Shown in pieces: positions 36,474-44,416 of a stretch of 64,000 bases of DNA (position 1 is the stretch's first letter; every line of letters begins with the position of its first letter). The notes under the pieces were generated by a model that saw nothing but the letters and a program-made list of their open reading frames with translations, was not told the DNA's origin and searched no databases. A program made the translations under genes and the position numbers. The DNA is from Paenibacillus sp. FJAT-29882 (GTDB lineage Bacteria > Bacillota > Bacilli > Bacillales > DSM-1321), in the NCBI RefSeq assembly GCF_001510645.1, contig NZ_LMVB01000003.1, positions 186,001 through 250,000 of the forward strand. The letters run 5' to 3'.

Positions 36474-36914
36474 ATGAAAGTACAAACAAAATTTCATGGT
36501 GAAATAGAAATCGAAGAAAAAGATCTTTTTACATTTGAAAGTGGGATACCAGGCTTTATTGATGAGAAGAAGTTTGCCTCACTACCATTAGAGGGGACCC
36601 CCTTTATCGTTTTACAATCAATGAAAACAAGGGAAATAGCTTTTATCATGAGTAGTCCATTTGAAGTATTCCAGAACTATGAAGTAAAGGTATCTCAAGA
36701 TGTATTATCGGACTTACAGATTGAATCAGAAAAAGATGTCTCTATATATGTCATATTAACGGTAAGAGATCCATTCAACGAAACAACAGCGAACCTTCAA
36801 GCGCCGATTGTTTTAAATATGAGCAATCAATTAGGAAAGCAGTTCATTATGAATTCTAGCAACTACTCCATCCGCGAATTACTTATTCCTTCTCCAGAAC
36901 AGGAGGAGAAATGA
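36474..36914 (+). CDS. fliW: Flagellar assembly factor FliW
   Basis: 146 residues: [22 protein letters not shown] at the N-terminus (split motif), then LPLEGTPF and ILTVRDP. FliW binds flagellin and, when free, blocks CsrA non-competitively, so hag mRNA translation follows filament assembly. It overlaps csrA by four bases. Confidence 0.94.
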   Translation: MKVQTKFHGEIEIEEKDLFTFESGIPGFIDEKKFASLPLEGTPFIVLQSMKTREIAFIMSSPFEVFQNYEVKVSQDVLSDLQIESEKDVSIYVILTVRDPFNETTANLQAPIVLNMSNQLGKQFIMNSSNYSIRELLIPSPEQEEK

Positions 36915-37144
36915 TGCTCGTTTTAACTAGAAAACTCAATGAATCGATTATGATTGGCAATGACATCGAAATCACAATCTTAGCAGTTGAAGGTGAACAA
37001 ATTAAACTGGGCATCAACGCTCCAAAACAGGTAGAGATTCATCGGAAGGAAATTTATCTAGCCATTCAGCAGGAAAATAATGAAGCGATTAACACGAAAT
37101 CAACTCTACTTTCAAATTTGAGTGACTATTTTAAGAAAAAGTAG
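36911..37144 (+). CDS. csrA: Carbon storage regulator CsrA
   Basis: 76-77 residue RNA-binding protein: [20 protein letters not shown] and the C-terminal EIHRKEIY. It blocks translation of hag by covering GGA sites in the leader; FliW antagonises it. Tandem ATG codons at 36911 and 36914 share the RBS AGGAGG; the second has the better spacing and gives the usual MLVL start. Confidence 0.95.
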   Translation: MMLVLTRKLNESIMIGNDIEITILAVEGEQIKLGINAPKQVEIHRKEIYLAIQQENNEAINTKSTLLSNLSDYFKKK

Positions 37145-37165
37145 AGAAAAAAGTTACAAATTCTA

Positions 37166-37192
37166 TTAACTATTAAATTTAAGTGACGATAT
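37166..37192 (+). promoter_or_regulatory. Sigma-D-type promoter of hag
   Basis: TTAA at 37166-37169, 15 bases, GACGATAT at 37185-37192; close to consensus and about 100 bases before the hag start codon. Confidence 0.7.
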
Positions 37193-37202
37193 TACTAATA
37201 GA

Positions 37203-37287
37203 GCGTTGGAAGGTGACAAAGGCGGCCGACTTGATCACCTTTCAACGCCAAATCCCACAAGGACGTGGAACTTAAAACTCAAGGAGG
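37203..37287 (+). promoter_or_regulatory. hag leader hairpin and CsrA-binding sites
   Basis: GCGTTGGAAGGTG at 37203-37215 pairs with CACCTTTCAACGC at 37236-37248 (12 of 13). It is followed by CCAC-AAGGAC-GTGG at 37255-37268, a textbook CsrA site with GGA in a six-base loop. The hag Shine-Dalgarno AAGGAGG (37281-37287) is a likely second CsrA site, as in B. subtilis. Confidence 0.8.
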
Positions 37288-37295
37288 AAACAAAC

Positions 37296-39834
37296 ATGAT
37301 TATCAATCATAATATCGCAGCACTTAACACACATCGTCAGTTATCAACTGCATCAGCAAACCAATCTAAATCAATGGAGAAATTGGCTTCAGGTCTTCGA
37401 ATTAACCGTGCTGGAGATGATGCAGCTGGTCTTGCAATCTCTGAAAAAATGCGTGGGCAAATTCGCGGATTAGACCAAGCATCTAAGAACTCACAAGATG
37501 GTATTTCTATGATTCAAACTGCTGAAGGTGCTTTAAACGAAACGCATGACATTTTACAACGTATGCGTGAACTAGCTACTCAAGCATCCAATGATACAAA
37601 TGTCGGTGTTGACCGTAATGAAATCCAAAAAGAAATTAACCAATTATCTTCTGAGATTAACCGTATTGGTAATACTACAGAGTTCAATACCCAAGGTCTT
37701 TTAAAAGGTGATGGAAAATCGAATCTTGATAATACTGGTTTAACAGGTGTTACTGGAAAATTAACAAATGGCGCAGATGCGACAACTGTTGAAGCTAAAA
37801 GAACTGATACAGCAGTAGCTACAACTTTCAATGCAGCTGGTTCATTAGCATATACTATTAACGGAGAAACATTAACTATTGATTTTGATGCTGACTCAAC
37901 TACTGGAACAACTGCGGCGTATAAAGCAGACTCTGCAACATCAAATGCGGCTACTGTTGAGTTTGGGTCAGGTACAGTTGCTGGTGGAACGTTGGGTAGT
38001 TCCATTGCTGATGCCTTGCAATCTATGATAGATAAAAATGATACACTAAAAGGTAATTATAAAGTTACTGCTAGTGGTACTGATGGGAAATTTACGATTG
38101 AAGCAGTCAAGGGTGGAGCATATGAAGGAGCTAAAGGGAATATTTCTGGCCCAACAGTTGTAACAAGTGTCACTCCAACCGTTGATGCTGCACCAGTTGT
38201 AGGAAAAGATGTAGCTGCAGTAAAAGCTACTAAAGAAATCAACTTTGATTCTTTAGTGGGTACAGGTGCAACTGCTGATGCAGATACTGATGCAAATATC
38301 AAAGCATTAGTAGAAAAAGGTATGACTATTAATGGCAAGCAAATAGAGTTTTATAATGCTAATGATGGTGCTTATACTGGCAACGGAATTGGAGTAAATA
38401 TCAGTACTGCATTATCAGCTAGTACTGCTGGTGCGAAGGTTGATGAACTTGTTAAAAACATTGCTCAACAAGTTGGGGAAAATATTGATGGTGTTGAGCT
38501 AACTCAGAAGGATTCAACTACAAATGCTAAAAAATTAGTAATCAGTGCAGCTCAAGGTGGTAAAGCTGGTGAAAATATTGAAGTGAAAGACGGCGGAGTA
38601 CAAAAAGATTTCGAAGCTACTTTCCAAGTAGGAGCGAACAAAGGACAAAGCATGAGCATTTCTATCGCGGACATGCGTTCTGAAGCTTTGGGAATTACAG
38701 GTAAATCTGGCGATGCTGGTTTCACAACTACAAACGTTGTCACAGATGGTACAAATAACACCGCAAAAGAATCAGCACTTGATGTATCATCACATACTAG
38801 TGCTTCTGCCGCTATCGAATCAATTAATAAAGCAATTGAAACTGTTTCATCTGAACGTTCTAAACTTGGTGCATTCCAAAACCGTTTAGAGCACACTATC
38901 AACAACTTGAACACATCTTCTGAAAATCTAACTGCTGCGGAATCTCGTATCCGTGACGTTGATTATGCTTTAGCTGCCTAAGCAGTGACAAGCACAGTCG
39001 TCCTAGCTGGTAACGGCTAGTGAGTATTATCGGGTGAATTGCTGGAAACCCCTTAGAGCTTTTCTTGCCACAACGTAGTTGGAAACGACATGCGTGAGGG
39101 TTTGAAAAAAGAAAAGATTGGGCAATCAGCAGCCAAGCTCCTGTCTCGAAAGAGTGGAGAAGGTTCAACGACTAGGATAGACCATCTAAGGCGAAAGCTA
39201 TGATGATGAAATCCATAGGTGAAACAATGTACATCAGCATTGTGAATCCGAAGTGCCCGACCCCTACTAAAATAGAGGGTGAAGATATAGTCTAGTCATT
39301 TATGAAAGTAAATGTTCGCACGATGGCGAAAGAAATGATGAACCAAACAAAGAATTCTATTCTTTCTCAAGCAGCACAAGCAATGTTGGCTCAATCCAAT
39401 CAAATGCCTCAAGGAGTTTTACAACTCTTGAGATAATGATTAAAGGGCGTCTTACCTGGTAACGGGTAAGAGTATAACTGGGTGAATTGCTGGAACTTCC
39501 TAAAGCTTCATCAACCACAACGTAACTGGAAACGGTAAGTGTGAAGGTCTGAAAATGATGAGGATGGTCAATGGATAATCAGCAGCCAAGCTCCTGTGAG
39601 GAAACTCTGGAGAAGGTTCAACGACTAGAGAATACGGTCTAAGGCAAAAGCTATGACTATGAATCTCGTAGGGCAGTGAAAGCTGTTCGAAGTGCCCAGC
39701 CCCGGTGGTAACAGTTGATAGTTGACAGTTATTATAAAAATCGGGTGAAGATATAGTCTGTTCTGTAATCGAAAGATACAGTCGCAAAGCAAGCGAACCA
39801 ACAACCACAAGGAGTTTTACAACTTCTTCGTTAA
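37296..39834 (+). CDS. hag: Flagellin, split by two group I introns
   Basis: Filament protein. Proposed exons: 37296-38963, 39323-39409 and 39790-39834, giving 599 residues. Exon 1 has the N-terminal D0/D1 region (MIINHNIAALNTHRQ, SGLRINRAGDDAAGLAIS), a variable centre of about 330 residues and the C-terminal D1 region up to ESRIRDVD. Exon 2 continues MAKEMMNQTKNSILSQ and ends NQMP; exon 3 gives QANQQPQGVLQLLR and the stop. Without splicing, exon 1 reads on to YALAA and stops at 38981, losing the essential C-terminal helix. If only intron 1 is removed, the intron 2 start supplies QGVLQLLR and a stop at 39434-39436. RBS AAGGAGG precedes the ATG. Controlled by a sigma-D promoter and CsrA/FliW. 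Confidence 0.88.
38964..39322 (+). ncRNA. Group I intron 1 in hag (359 bases)
   Basis: Conserved core in order: P segment AATTGCTGGAAACCCC, Q segment AATCAGCAGCCAAG, R segment GTTCAACGACTA and S segment GAAGATATAGTC (39283-39294 region). A P2 hairpin CTAGC/GCTAG follows the guide sequence GTCGTC, which pairs with exon end GTTGAT leaving the U-G wobble at the splice site (one mismatch). P9 is CATTTA/TAAATG; the last base is G (39322). Joining 38963 to 39323 restores RDVD-MAKEMM exactly as in intronless flagellins. It has no reading frame for an endonuclease. Confidence 0.9.
39410..39789 (+). ncRNA. Group I intron 2 in hag (380 bases)
   Basis: The core matches intron 1: AATTGCTGGAAC, AATCAGCAGCCAAG, GTTCAACGACTAGA and GAAGATATAGTC. 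The P2 hairpin CTTACC/GGGTAAG lies after the guide GGGCGT, which pairs with the exon end ATGCCT (six pairs, U-G at the splice site, 39409). P9 is CTGTA/TACAG, then TCGCAAAG; the last G is at 39789, the same distance from P9 as in intron 1. The first 27 bases also code for QGVLQLLR plus stop and form a hairpin (CTCAAG..CTTGAG). The 5' splice site is less certain than the core. Confidence 0.85.
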
Positions 39835-39849
39835 TTTTAGATATGAGAG

Positions 39850-39880
39850 AGGCCCTAGATTTTCTAGGGTCTTTTTTTAC
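39850..39880 (+). terminator. hag terminator
   Basis: GGCCCTAGA and TCTAGGGTC form a stem with a short loop, followed by seven T. It lies directly after exon 3. Confidence 0.85.
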
Positions 39881-39933
39881 TGTTCTGATATATTAGATTG
39901 TAAGAATTGTTTATTAATAAAAGGAGGATTTGA

Positions 39934-41067
39934 ATAACTATTTTAAATTGTGATGTAGAATTGAGAGACTTGTTATTAGAATATAAAGTGTATGATTCAT
40001 GGCAGTTTGTAACTAATAGCATAAAGAATTTAGAGACTGCGGAATATTGTTCGGATTTAATAAGAAGGCTACTAAATGCAATGGATGAAGAACAGGAACA
40101 AAAGAATGAAGAGATGTGGAACAAGCTAGAAGAAGAAGGAGAGTACAGTTTTAATATAGATGACTTTCCAAAATGGGAGGTAGATATATTAGGGAAAAGT
40201 GTAAGCTATTACTTTTTACTTGATAAATACATTAAAGATTTTTTTCAGTATCTGAGAAATTCCTTAGATTCTATAGCACAATTTATAAATCTTACTTTGT
40301 TAGCAGAAAATCCGATGGATATTGAGCGGGTTGATTTTCCCCGTGTATTAACTAAATTAATAAAACAACCAAGTTTTGTAGCAGTAAAAACGGAAATGGA
40401 TTTCATTAAAAGTTCTGTAGAGTATGCATACATTAGTGAATTTAATAATAAAGTTAAACACATTTCTGATGCTAAATTGGTTATTTCTAGAAGTATATTA
40501 GATAATTCAAGGAAAAACTTAATTGGTAGTTTTGTAAAAAAAGGTGAGCCATTTAAAGAGCAGGATATAAATACAATTGTAGCCCAGACATATTCATTTA
40601 TTGAAAGTCATTTGGACTTATTGATAGGAAACGTTAAAAATGAGATAAGTAATTTGGCTATGAGAGATAGGAGATATCATCAAATTAAATTTGAAGGACA
40701 ACGTATAAATGGTGATGCTCAAAATACATTTACCAACATTTTAATAGAATGTGCTGATATTGATAAGTTGGCTGATGAAATAGGGATTCTTTTTGTAAAT
40801 GATGTAGATAAAGATAATATACGTGTTATGAACTGCGAATACGATGAAATCTTTGTAAAGGATGAAGAAGGAAAATATGTGGGAAAATATAAAGCATTAG
40901 AATCTTATGATGAATATATTGACTTACTTCAATATAGAAGGTATAAAAAGGAAATTTTTAATTCTCCTTGTGCATTTGTTATCCATGATATAAAAGTTAA
41001 TAGCATTAAGCCATTCTTTATGAGTGGTACTATGAAACAAATTGGTTTTGACGACGGTTCTTTTTAA
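39934..41067 (+). CDS. Unrecognised AT-rich gene in the hag-downstream insertion
   Basis: I do not recognise this 368-378 residue soluble protein. It is rich in Lys/Glu/Asn, mostly helical in its first two thirds (LLDKYIKDFFQYLRNSLDSI), with a more mixed C-terminus. It has no signal peptide or membrane segment. A good RBS AAGGAGG (39921-39927) is followed by a frame whose only codons at normal spacing are ATA (39934) or ATT; the first standard start is TTG at 39961. The start is therefore uncertain and possibly non-AUG. Its base use is more AT-rich than the flanking flagellar genes, suggesting transfer. It is followed 23 bases later by a 68-codon frame. Confidence 0.6.
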   Translation: MTILNCDVELRDLLLEYKVYDSWQFVTNSIKNLETAEYCSDLIRRLLNAMDEEQEQKNEEMWNKLEEEGEYSFNIDDFPKWEVDILGKSVSYYFLLDKYIKDFFQYLRNSLDSIAQFINLTLLAENPMDIERVDFPRVLTKLIKQPSFVAVKTEMDFIKSSVEYAYISEFNNKVKHISDAKLVISRSILDNSRKNLIGSFVKKGEPFKEQDINTIVAQTYSFIESHLDLLIGNVKNEISNLAMRDRRYHQIKFEGQRINGDAQNTFTNILIECADIDKLADEIGILFVNDVDKDNIRVMNCEYDEIFVKDEEGKYVGKYKALESYDEYIDLLQYRRYKKEIFNSPCAFVIHDIKVNSIKPFFMSGTMKQIGFDDGSF

Positions 41068-41090
41068 TTATTAATTATTGGAGTGGTTAA

Positions 41091-41297
41091 ATGGAAAAGA
41101 AGGTTATCAGGAAAATTCAAATTAGTTATGATAATCAGAGCTTTAGGGATATTTCTCTAATAAATGCCGAATTAAAGGAGTTCGACCATGCTTTTTCTAA
41201 TCCTTGGGAAATTAGTGTTGATATCCAGTTTGTCAAAAATGGAAAACTGGATTTATTTATGCTAGGTTTCCTGTGCAGTTCGTTAACTTTTTATTGA
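41091..41297 (+). CDS. Short unrecognised protein, possibly truncated
   Basis: 68 residues, starting MEKKVIRKIQISYD, with the RBS-like TTGGAG upstream. The first 58 residues look like a normal mixed alpha/beta protein; the last ten (GFLCSSLTFY) lie inside the antisense 3' end of the LAGLIDADG gene. The original gene may have been cut by insertion of that gene. Partner of 39934-41067 by spacing; function unknown. Confidence 0.45.
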   Translation: MEKKVIRKIQISYDNQSFRDISLINAELKEFDHAFSNPWEISVDIQFVKNGKLDLFMLGFLCSSLTFY

Positions 41298-42201
41298 AAC
41301 ACAACTGTGCGATCTGACTTTGATTCCAGCCGGATAGTTGCTTTATCTTTTGAAGGAGTGATCTAGATTCTTCATTTAGGATAATTTGATAACTTATTTG
41401 ATTATGTTTGTCATGAGTGAGAGAATTAGCAAATTGATAGAAGTTTAAAAAGGTTTCTCTGTTTTCTAATTGGTGAATGATTTTATAAGCGTACACCAGT
41501 TGACTGTTAATTTCCTTGGTTGGCTTCTTGAGTTGGAGTTTTTCAGGTAAGTAAATAGTTGTTCTTTTTGATTCAGTTGGCTGTTGTAGTTGCTCGGTAT
41601 CTATAGATTTTCTGTACATGCAAGGTTGGAGATATGGTTCAACGAGTTTTAGAAAGTAATAGATCTGTGGCTGATCGTAGAGGAGTAATCGCTTTTGGCC
41701 ATCTAATTTAAAAGAGAGACAAAATTTATCTTGAAGTATTTGTTGTAATGCCAAATGCTCGTTTCTAGCAAAGCTATCAGTAGACAATACAACTTTTTGA
41801 GGCAGGTTATTTTGCTGAGCTAAATGTCCATCATCTTGATACCACCAGGCTAATGCTTCTTCATTTAAATGGTCGTTAATAAAAGCAAGAGGGAGAAGTT
41901 TTTTTCTGTTGTTATACCAAAGTTTTTCAAGCTCAGTAATGATAGTACTTGTTTTTGACTGAACTGTGTAACATTCGGCATAGCCAGCTTGGATTCTAGG
42001 ATCAACTACTCGCTTATATGTAGGTGGATTCAACGGAAGAAAATCTTTTAGTTGCTCGTAGCAATACTGACTCCATTCAAAATCTTCTATCCGATGAATA
42101 AATTGAAACCTCGGTTGTCTACTTACTTGCTTAGTTATACAACCATCGCCTAACAACTTCCCGGTTAATCGAGATAAGTAATTACCATCAAATTTATTCA
42201 T
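41257..42201 (-). CDS. Free-standing LAGLIDADG homing endonuclease
   Basis: 314 residues with two LAGLIDADG helices: RLTGKLLGDGCI (about 11-22) and ALAWWYQDDGHLA (about 112-124), so a single-chain enzyme with both catalytic acids present (D19 region and DD of the second helix). The C-terminal 100 residues could form a DNA-binding extension. No group I intron core surrounds it, so it is not intron-encoded here. Its position 1.4 kb from the two ORF-less hag introns suggests it could act in their mobility (inference). RBS AGGAGG precedes the ATG. It runs against neighbouring genes. Confidence 0.85.
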   Translation of the reverse strand: MNKFDGNYLSRLTGKLLGDGCITKQVSRQPRFQFIHRIEDFEWSQYCYEQLKDFLPLNPPTYKRVVDPRIQAGYAECYTVQSKTSTIITELEKLWYNNRKKLLPLAFINDHLNEEALAWWYQDDGHLAQQNNLPQKVVLSTDSFARNEHLALQQILQDKFCLSFKLDGQKRLLLYDQPQIYYFLKLVEPYLQPCMYRKSIDTEQLQQPTESKRTTIYLPEKLQLKKPTKEINSQLVYAYKIIHQLENRETFLNFYQFANSLTHDKHNQISYQIILNEESRSLLQKIKQLSGWNQSQIAQLCFNKKLTNCTGNLA

Positions 42202-42269
42202 GGCTCCTCCTAAACTAAAGAATGTATGTTCTTAATTTCATTATAAAGGAACTTTCTAATAAACTATAT

Positions 42270-42417
42270 AAGTTCATCGATGAAGTAGGGTATTTTCCTT
42301 TTGATGAACTTACGGCCAAAATGTTTTTCAGTCAGTGTCCAAACCATATGAAAATGGGGTTATGATCTTAACATCTTTTAAATCAATTATTGAATGGGGA
42401 TTTTTATTCCGATGACA
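42270..42417 (+). pseudogene. Remnant of an IS21-type istB ATPase gene
   Basis: One frame reads KFIDEVGYFPFDELTAKMFF, then after a frameshift near 42355 GVMILTSFKSIIEWG. These match the Walker B region and sensor motif of IstB helper ATPases (IDEVGYLPLD, ILTSNKSFGEWG). There is no start, no Walker A and no istA in the window, so only a scrap remains. It marks past IS21-family insertion beside the homing endonuclease. Confidence 0.7.
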
Positions 42418-42541
42418 GAGGAAAAATAAATCGAAGTTGATATGCATTATGAATTATCAGACAAGAAAACCCCAGGACAAACCTTATCCCAGGGCATCAA
42501 CGTACTACTAAAATAATAAAAAATATAATTAGAAATAAGTC

Positions 42542-43465
42542 CTAAAAAATCTGTTTACCATCTATATAAACAACAGGCTCTTTGATGACGCAGTCAATGT
42601 GAACGCCTGCTTCTGTAACTCCGCCAAAGGATTTGTTGCTGCCAAAGGCAATATGAACAGTGCCAAACACCTTTTCATCCTCTAACACATTGCCAGTTAG
42701 TCTGGCTTTTTTGTTCGTGCCAATGCCAAATTCTGCAATGGTTCTACCAGGGCCATCTCCTAGCAGCTCCAACAGTTGTCTGCCCTTTTCACCATGTGCA
42801 TTAATGAGTCTGCCCTTTTCGATTTCTAGTGTCACAGGTTCCGTTAATACACCGATTCCTGCAATGGAGCCGTCAATGTTGATCGTTCCATTTGCAGAGA
42901 TTTCGAGAGGGGCTATATAGCTTTCACCGGAAGGGAGGTTGCCAGATTCACCTTTGTGGCGGAAAACGCCTGTGCTTGGAATGGCTTTCCTACCTTTGAT
43001 GGAGAAGGAAAGTGTTTGGTTGTCCTTCATAATGTCTACTTGTTCACCATTTTCAAGGATGTCACAGTATTGAGCGGTTAGCTGTTCAACCTCTGAATAA
43101 TCTGCCAAGATGGCACCTTTCTCAAGCATATCTAATGTGAGGCCAGGCATGGTCGCAATGCGTGCACCGTTGGCTGAAGCTTCTTTTCTAGCCTTTGTAT
43201 GGGTAAGGGAGTGTTCGGTAATACAAAGGACAATATCAGCTGCTTTCATCGCATCATTGACGATTGTTGGTGGTTCTTCACCTGATTTTGATCGAGGTGT
43301 CATTTTGATTAACATTGTTTCATTCCCTAATGCGGTTCCAGCTCGGGAGAAGATTTCGCCAATTTCATGTAAGGAAGAATCGGTTACGATTAAAATCTGT
43401 TCATCTCGTTTTATATGTAAATTGTGAAGGAGAACAGATTTGGCTACGTCAATATATGTTTGCAA
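42542..43465 (-). CDS. M29-like aminopeptidase
   Basis: 307 residues, cytoplasmic, similar to the aminopeptidase T/M29 family and its relatives. Visible features are AEFGIGTNKKARLTGNVLEDEKVFGTVHIAFGSN as separate segments with conserved E, H and D residues typical of the metal site, and the C-terminal GVHIDCVIKEP. TTG start at 43465 with AAAGGAG eleven bases upstream. It probably trims peptides or related amides brought in by the neighbouring ABC system; substrate unknown. Confidence 0.75.
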   Translation of the reverse strand: MQTYIDVAKSVLLHNLHIKRDEQILIVTDSSLHEIGEIFSRAGTALGNETMLIKMTPRSKSGEEPPTIVNDAMKAADIVLCITEHSLTHTKARKEASANGARIATMPGLTLDMLEKGAILADYSEVEQLTAQYCDILENGEQVDIMKDNQTLSFSIKGRKAIPSTGVFRHKGESGNLPSGESYIAPLEISANGTINIDGSIAGIGVLTEPVTLEIEKGRLINAHGEKGRQLLELLGDGPGRTIAEFGIGTNKKARLTGNVLEDEKVFGTVHIAFGSNKSFGGVTEAGVHIDCVIKEPVVYIDGKQIF

Positions 43466-43549
43466 GATGGATCGATCTCCTTTTCAATGATCTGTTTACC
43501 ACTCTAGTAAGAAGGGTGCTTTGCTGTTAGATTGTGTTCTTTTAAACTG

Positions 43550-44317
43550 TTAAGCTCTAATTTTCAATGGGAATTTGTAGATAACATCCGCTAATTTTAC
43601 TTGTGCTTCTTCCAAAAGCGAGATAAATTCACTTCTTTTCTCTTCTGTCATTCTATAAATCGGTCCGGATATTGTTAAAGAGCCTATGATTTTGTGATGC
43701 TGGTCGAACACAGGGACGGCAATAGCAATGATATCTGGTGTGTATTCACCTTCACTGACTGCCCAACCTTGTTGTCTGATTTTATTTAAGTCTCTTTTTA
43801 TCTCTTCAGGATTGGTCATTGTTTTTTCTGTATACTGTTTTAACTCGCTCTTTGTTAAATAGCTGTTAATAAATTCCTCCGACATAAAGGCTAGAATGGA
43901 ACGGTAGGAAGCACCAACATATAAGGGAGCTCGACTGCCAACTGTAACAGAGAACTTTACTTTGTTATCAGGCTCTATCGCCTCAAAAGTAACAGCCTCA
44001 TCCTTATCTAGAAGAGTAAGGAACACAGATTCTTCGGTTTGCTGGAATAGTTCTTCTAGAATGGGCTGGATGAATTCTTTTACATTTAATCGATCATACA
44101 TAGCCATTCCGAGCTCCCATGCGGCAAAACCTAAGGAGTATTTTTTGGTGATTGGGTCTTTTTGTAAAAAATTACGTGATTCAAAGGTTTCAAGAATGCG
44201 ATAAATTTTCGCATGATCCAGGTTCATTTTATGAGCGAGTTCACTGCCGCTCCATTCTGGCTCGTTCTTTGTAAACATCTGAATAACTGTTAGTGCTACG
44301 TCGACTGTTTTTAGCAT
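43550..44317 (-). CDS. IclR family transcriptional regulator
   Basis: 255 residues: N-terminal winged HTH (SGSELAHKMNLDHAKIYRILETF) and C-terminal IclR ligand domain (LGFAAWELG, VTVGSRAPLYVGASYRSILAF, GEYTPDIIAIAVPVFD). It probably controls the adjacent peptidase/transporter genes, responding to a small molecule. RBS AGGGGG precedes the ATG. Candidate operators are in 50547-50705. Confidence 0.9.
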   Translation of the reverse strand: MLKTVDVALTVIQMFTKNEPEWSGSELAHKMNLDHAKIYRILETFESRNFLQKDPITKKYSLGFAAWELGMAMYDRLNVKEFIQPILEELFQQTEESVFLTLLDKDEAVTFEAIEPDNKVKFSVTVGSRAPLYVGASYRSILAFMSEEFINSYLTKSELKQYTEKTMTNPEEIKRDLNKIRQQGWAVSEGEYTPDIIAIAVPVFDQHHKIIGSLTISGPIYRMTEEKRSEFISLLEEAQVKLADVIYKFPLKIRA

Positions 44318-44416
44318 GGAATCCCCCTATCAATCATGAAACTCAGAACATTATCCTTATCATACCAAATATTTCTGATAGAAAGAGATTGCCTGAGTTT
44401 CAATTAAAAAGAAATG

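Noticed and set aside
37206..37295. Upstream extension of flagellin by 30 residues
   Set aside because: It lies in the structured leader with CsrA site and RBS; flagellins start MIINHN, directly after AAGGAGG.
39410..39436. Simple tandem duplication of the hag 3' end with no intron 2
   Set aside because: The intervening 350 bases hold a full group I core matching intron 1, including P2, P9 and guide sequence.
41000..42300. Third group I intron around the LAGLIDADG gene
   Set aside because: None of the P, Q, R or S core sequences occurs near the gene on either strand.
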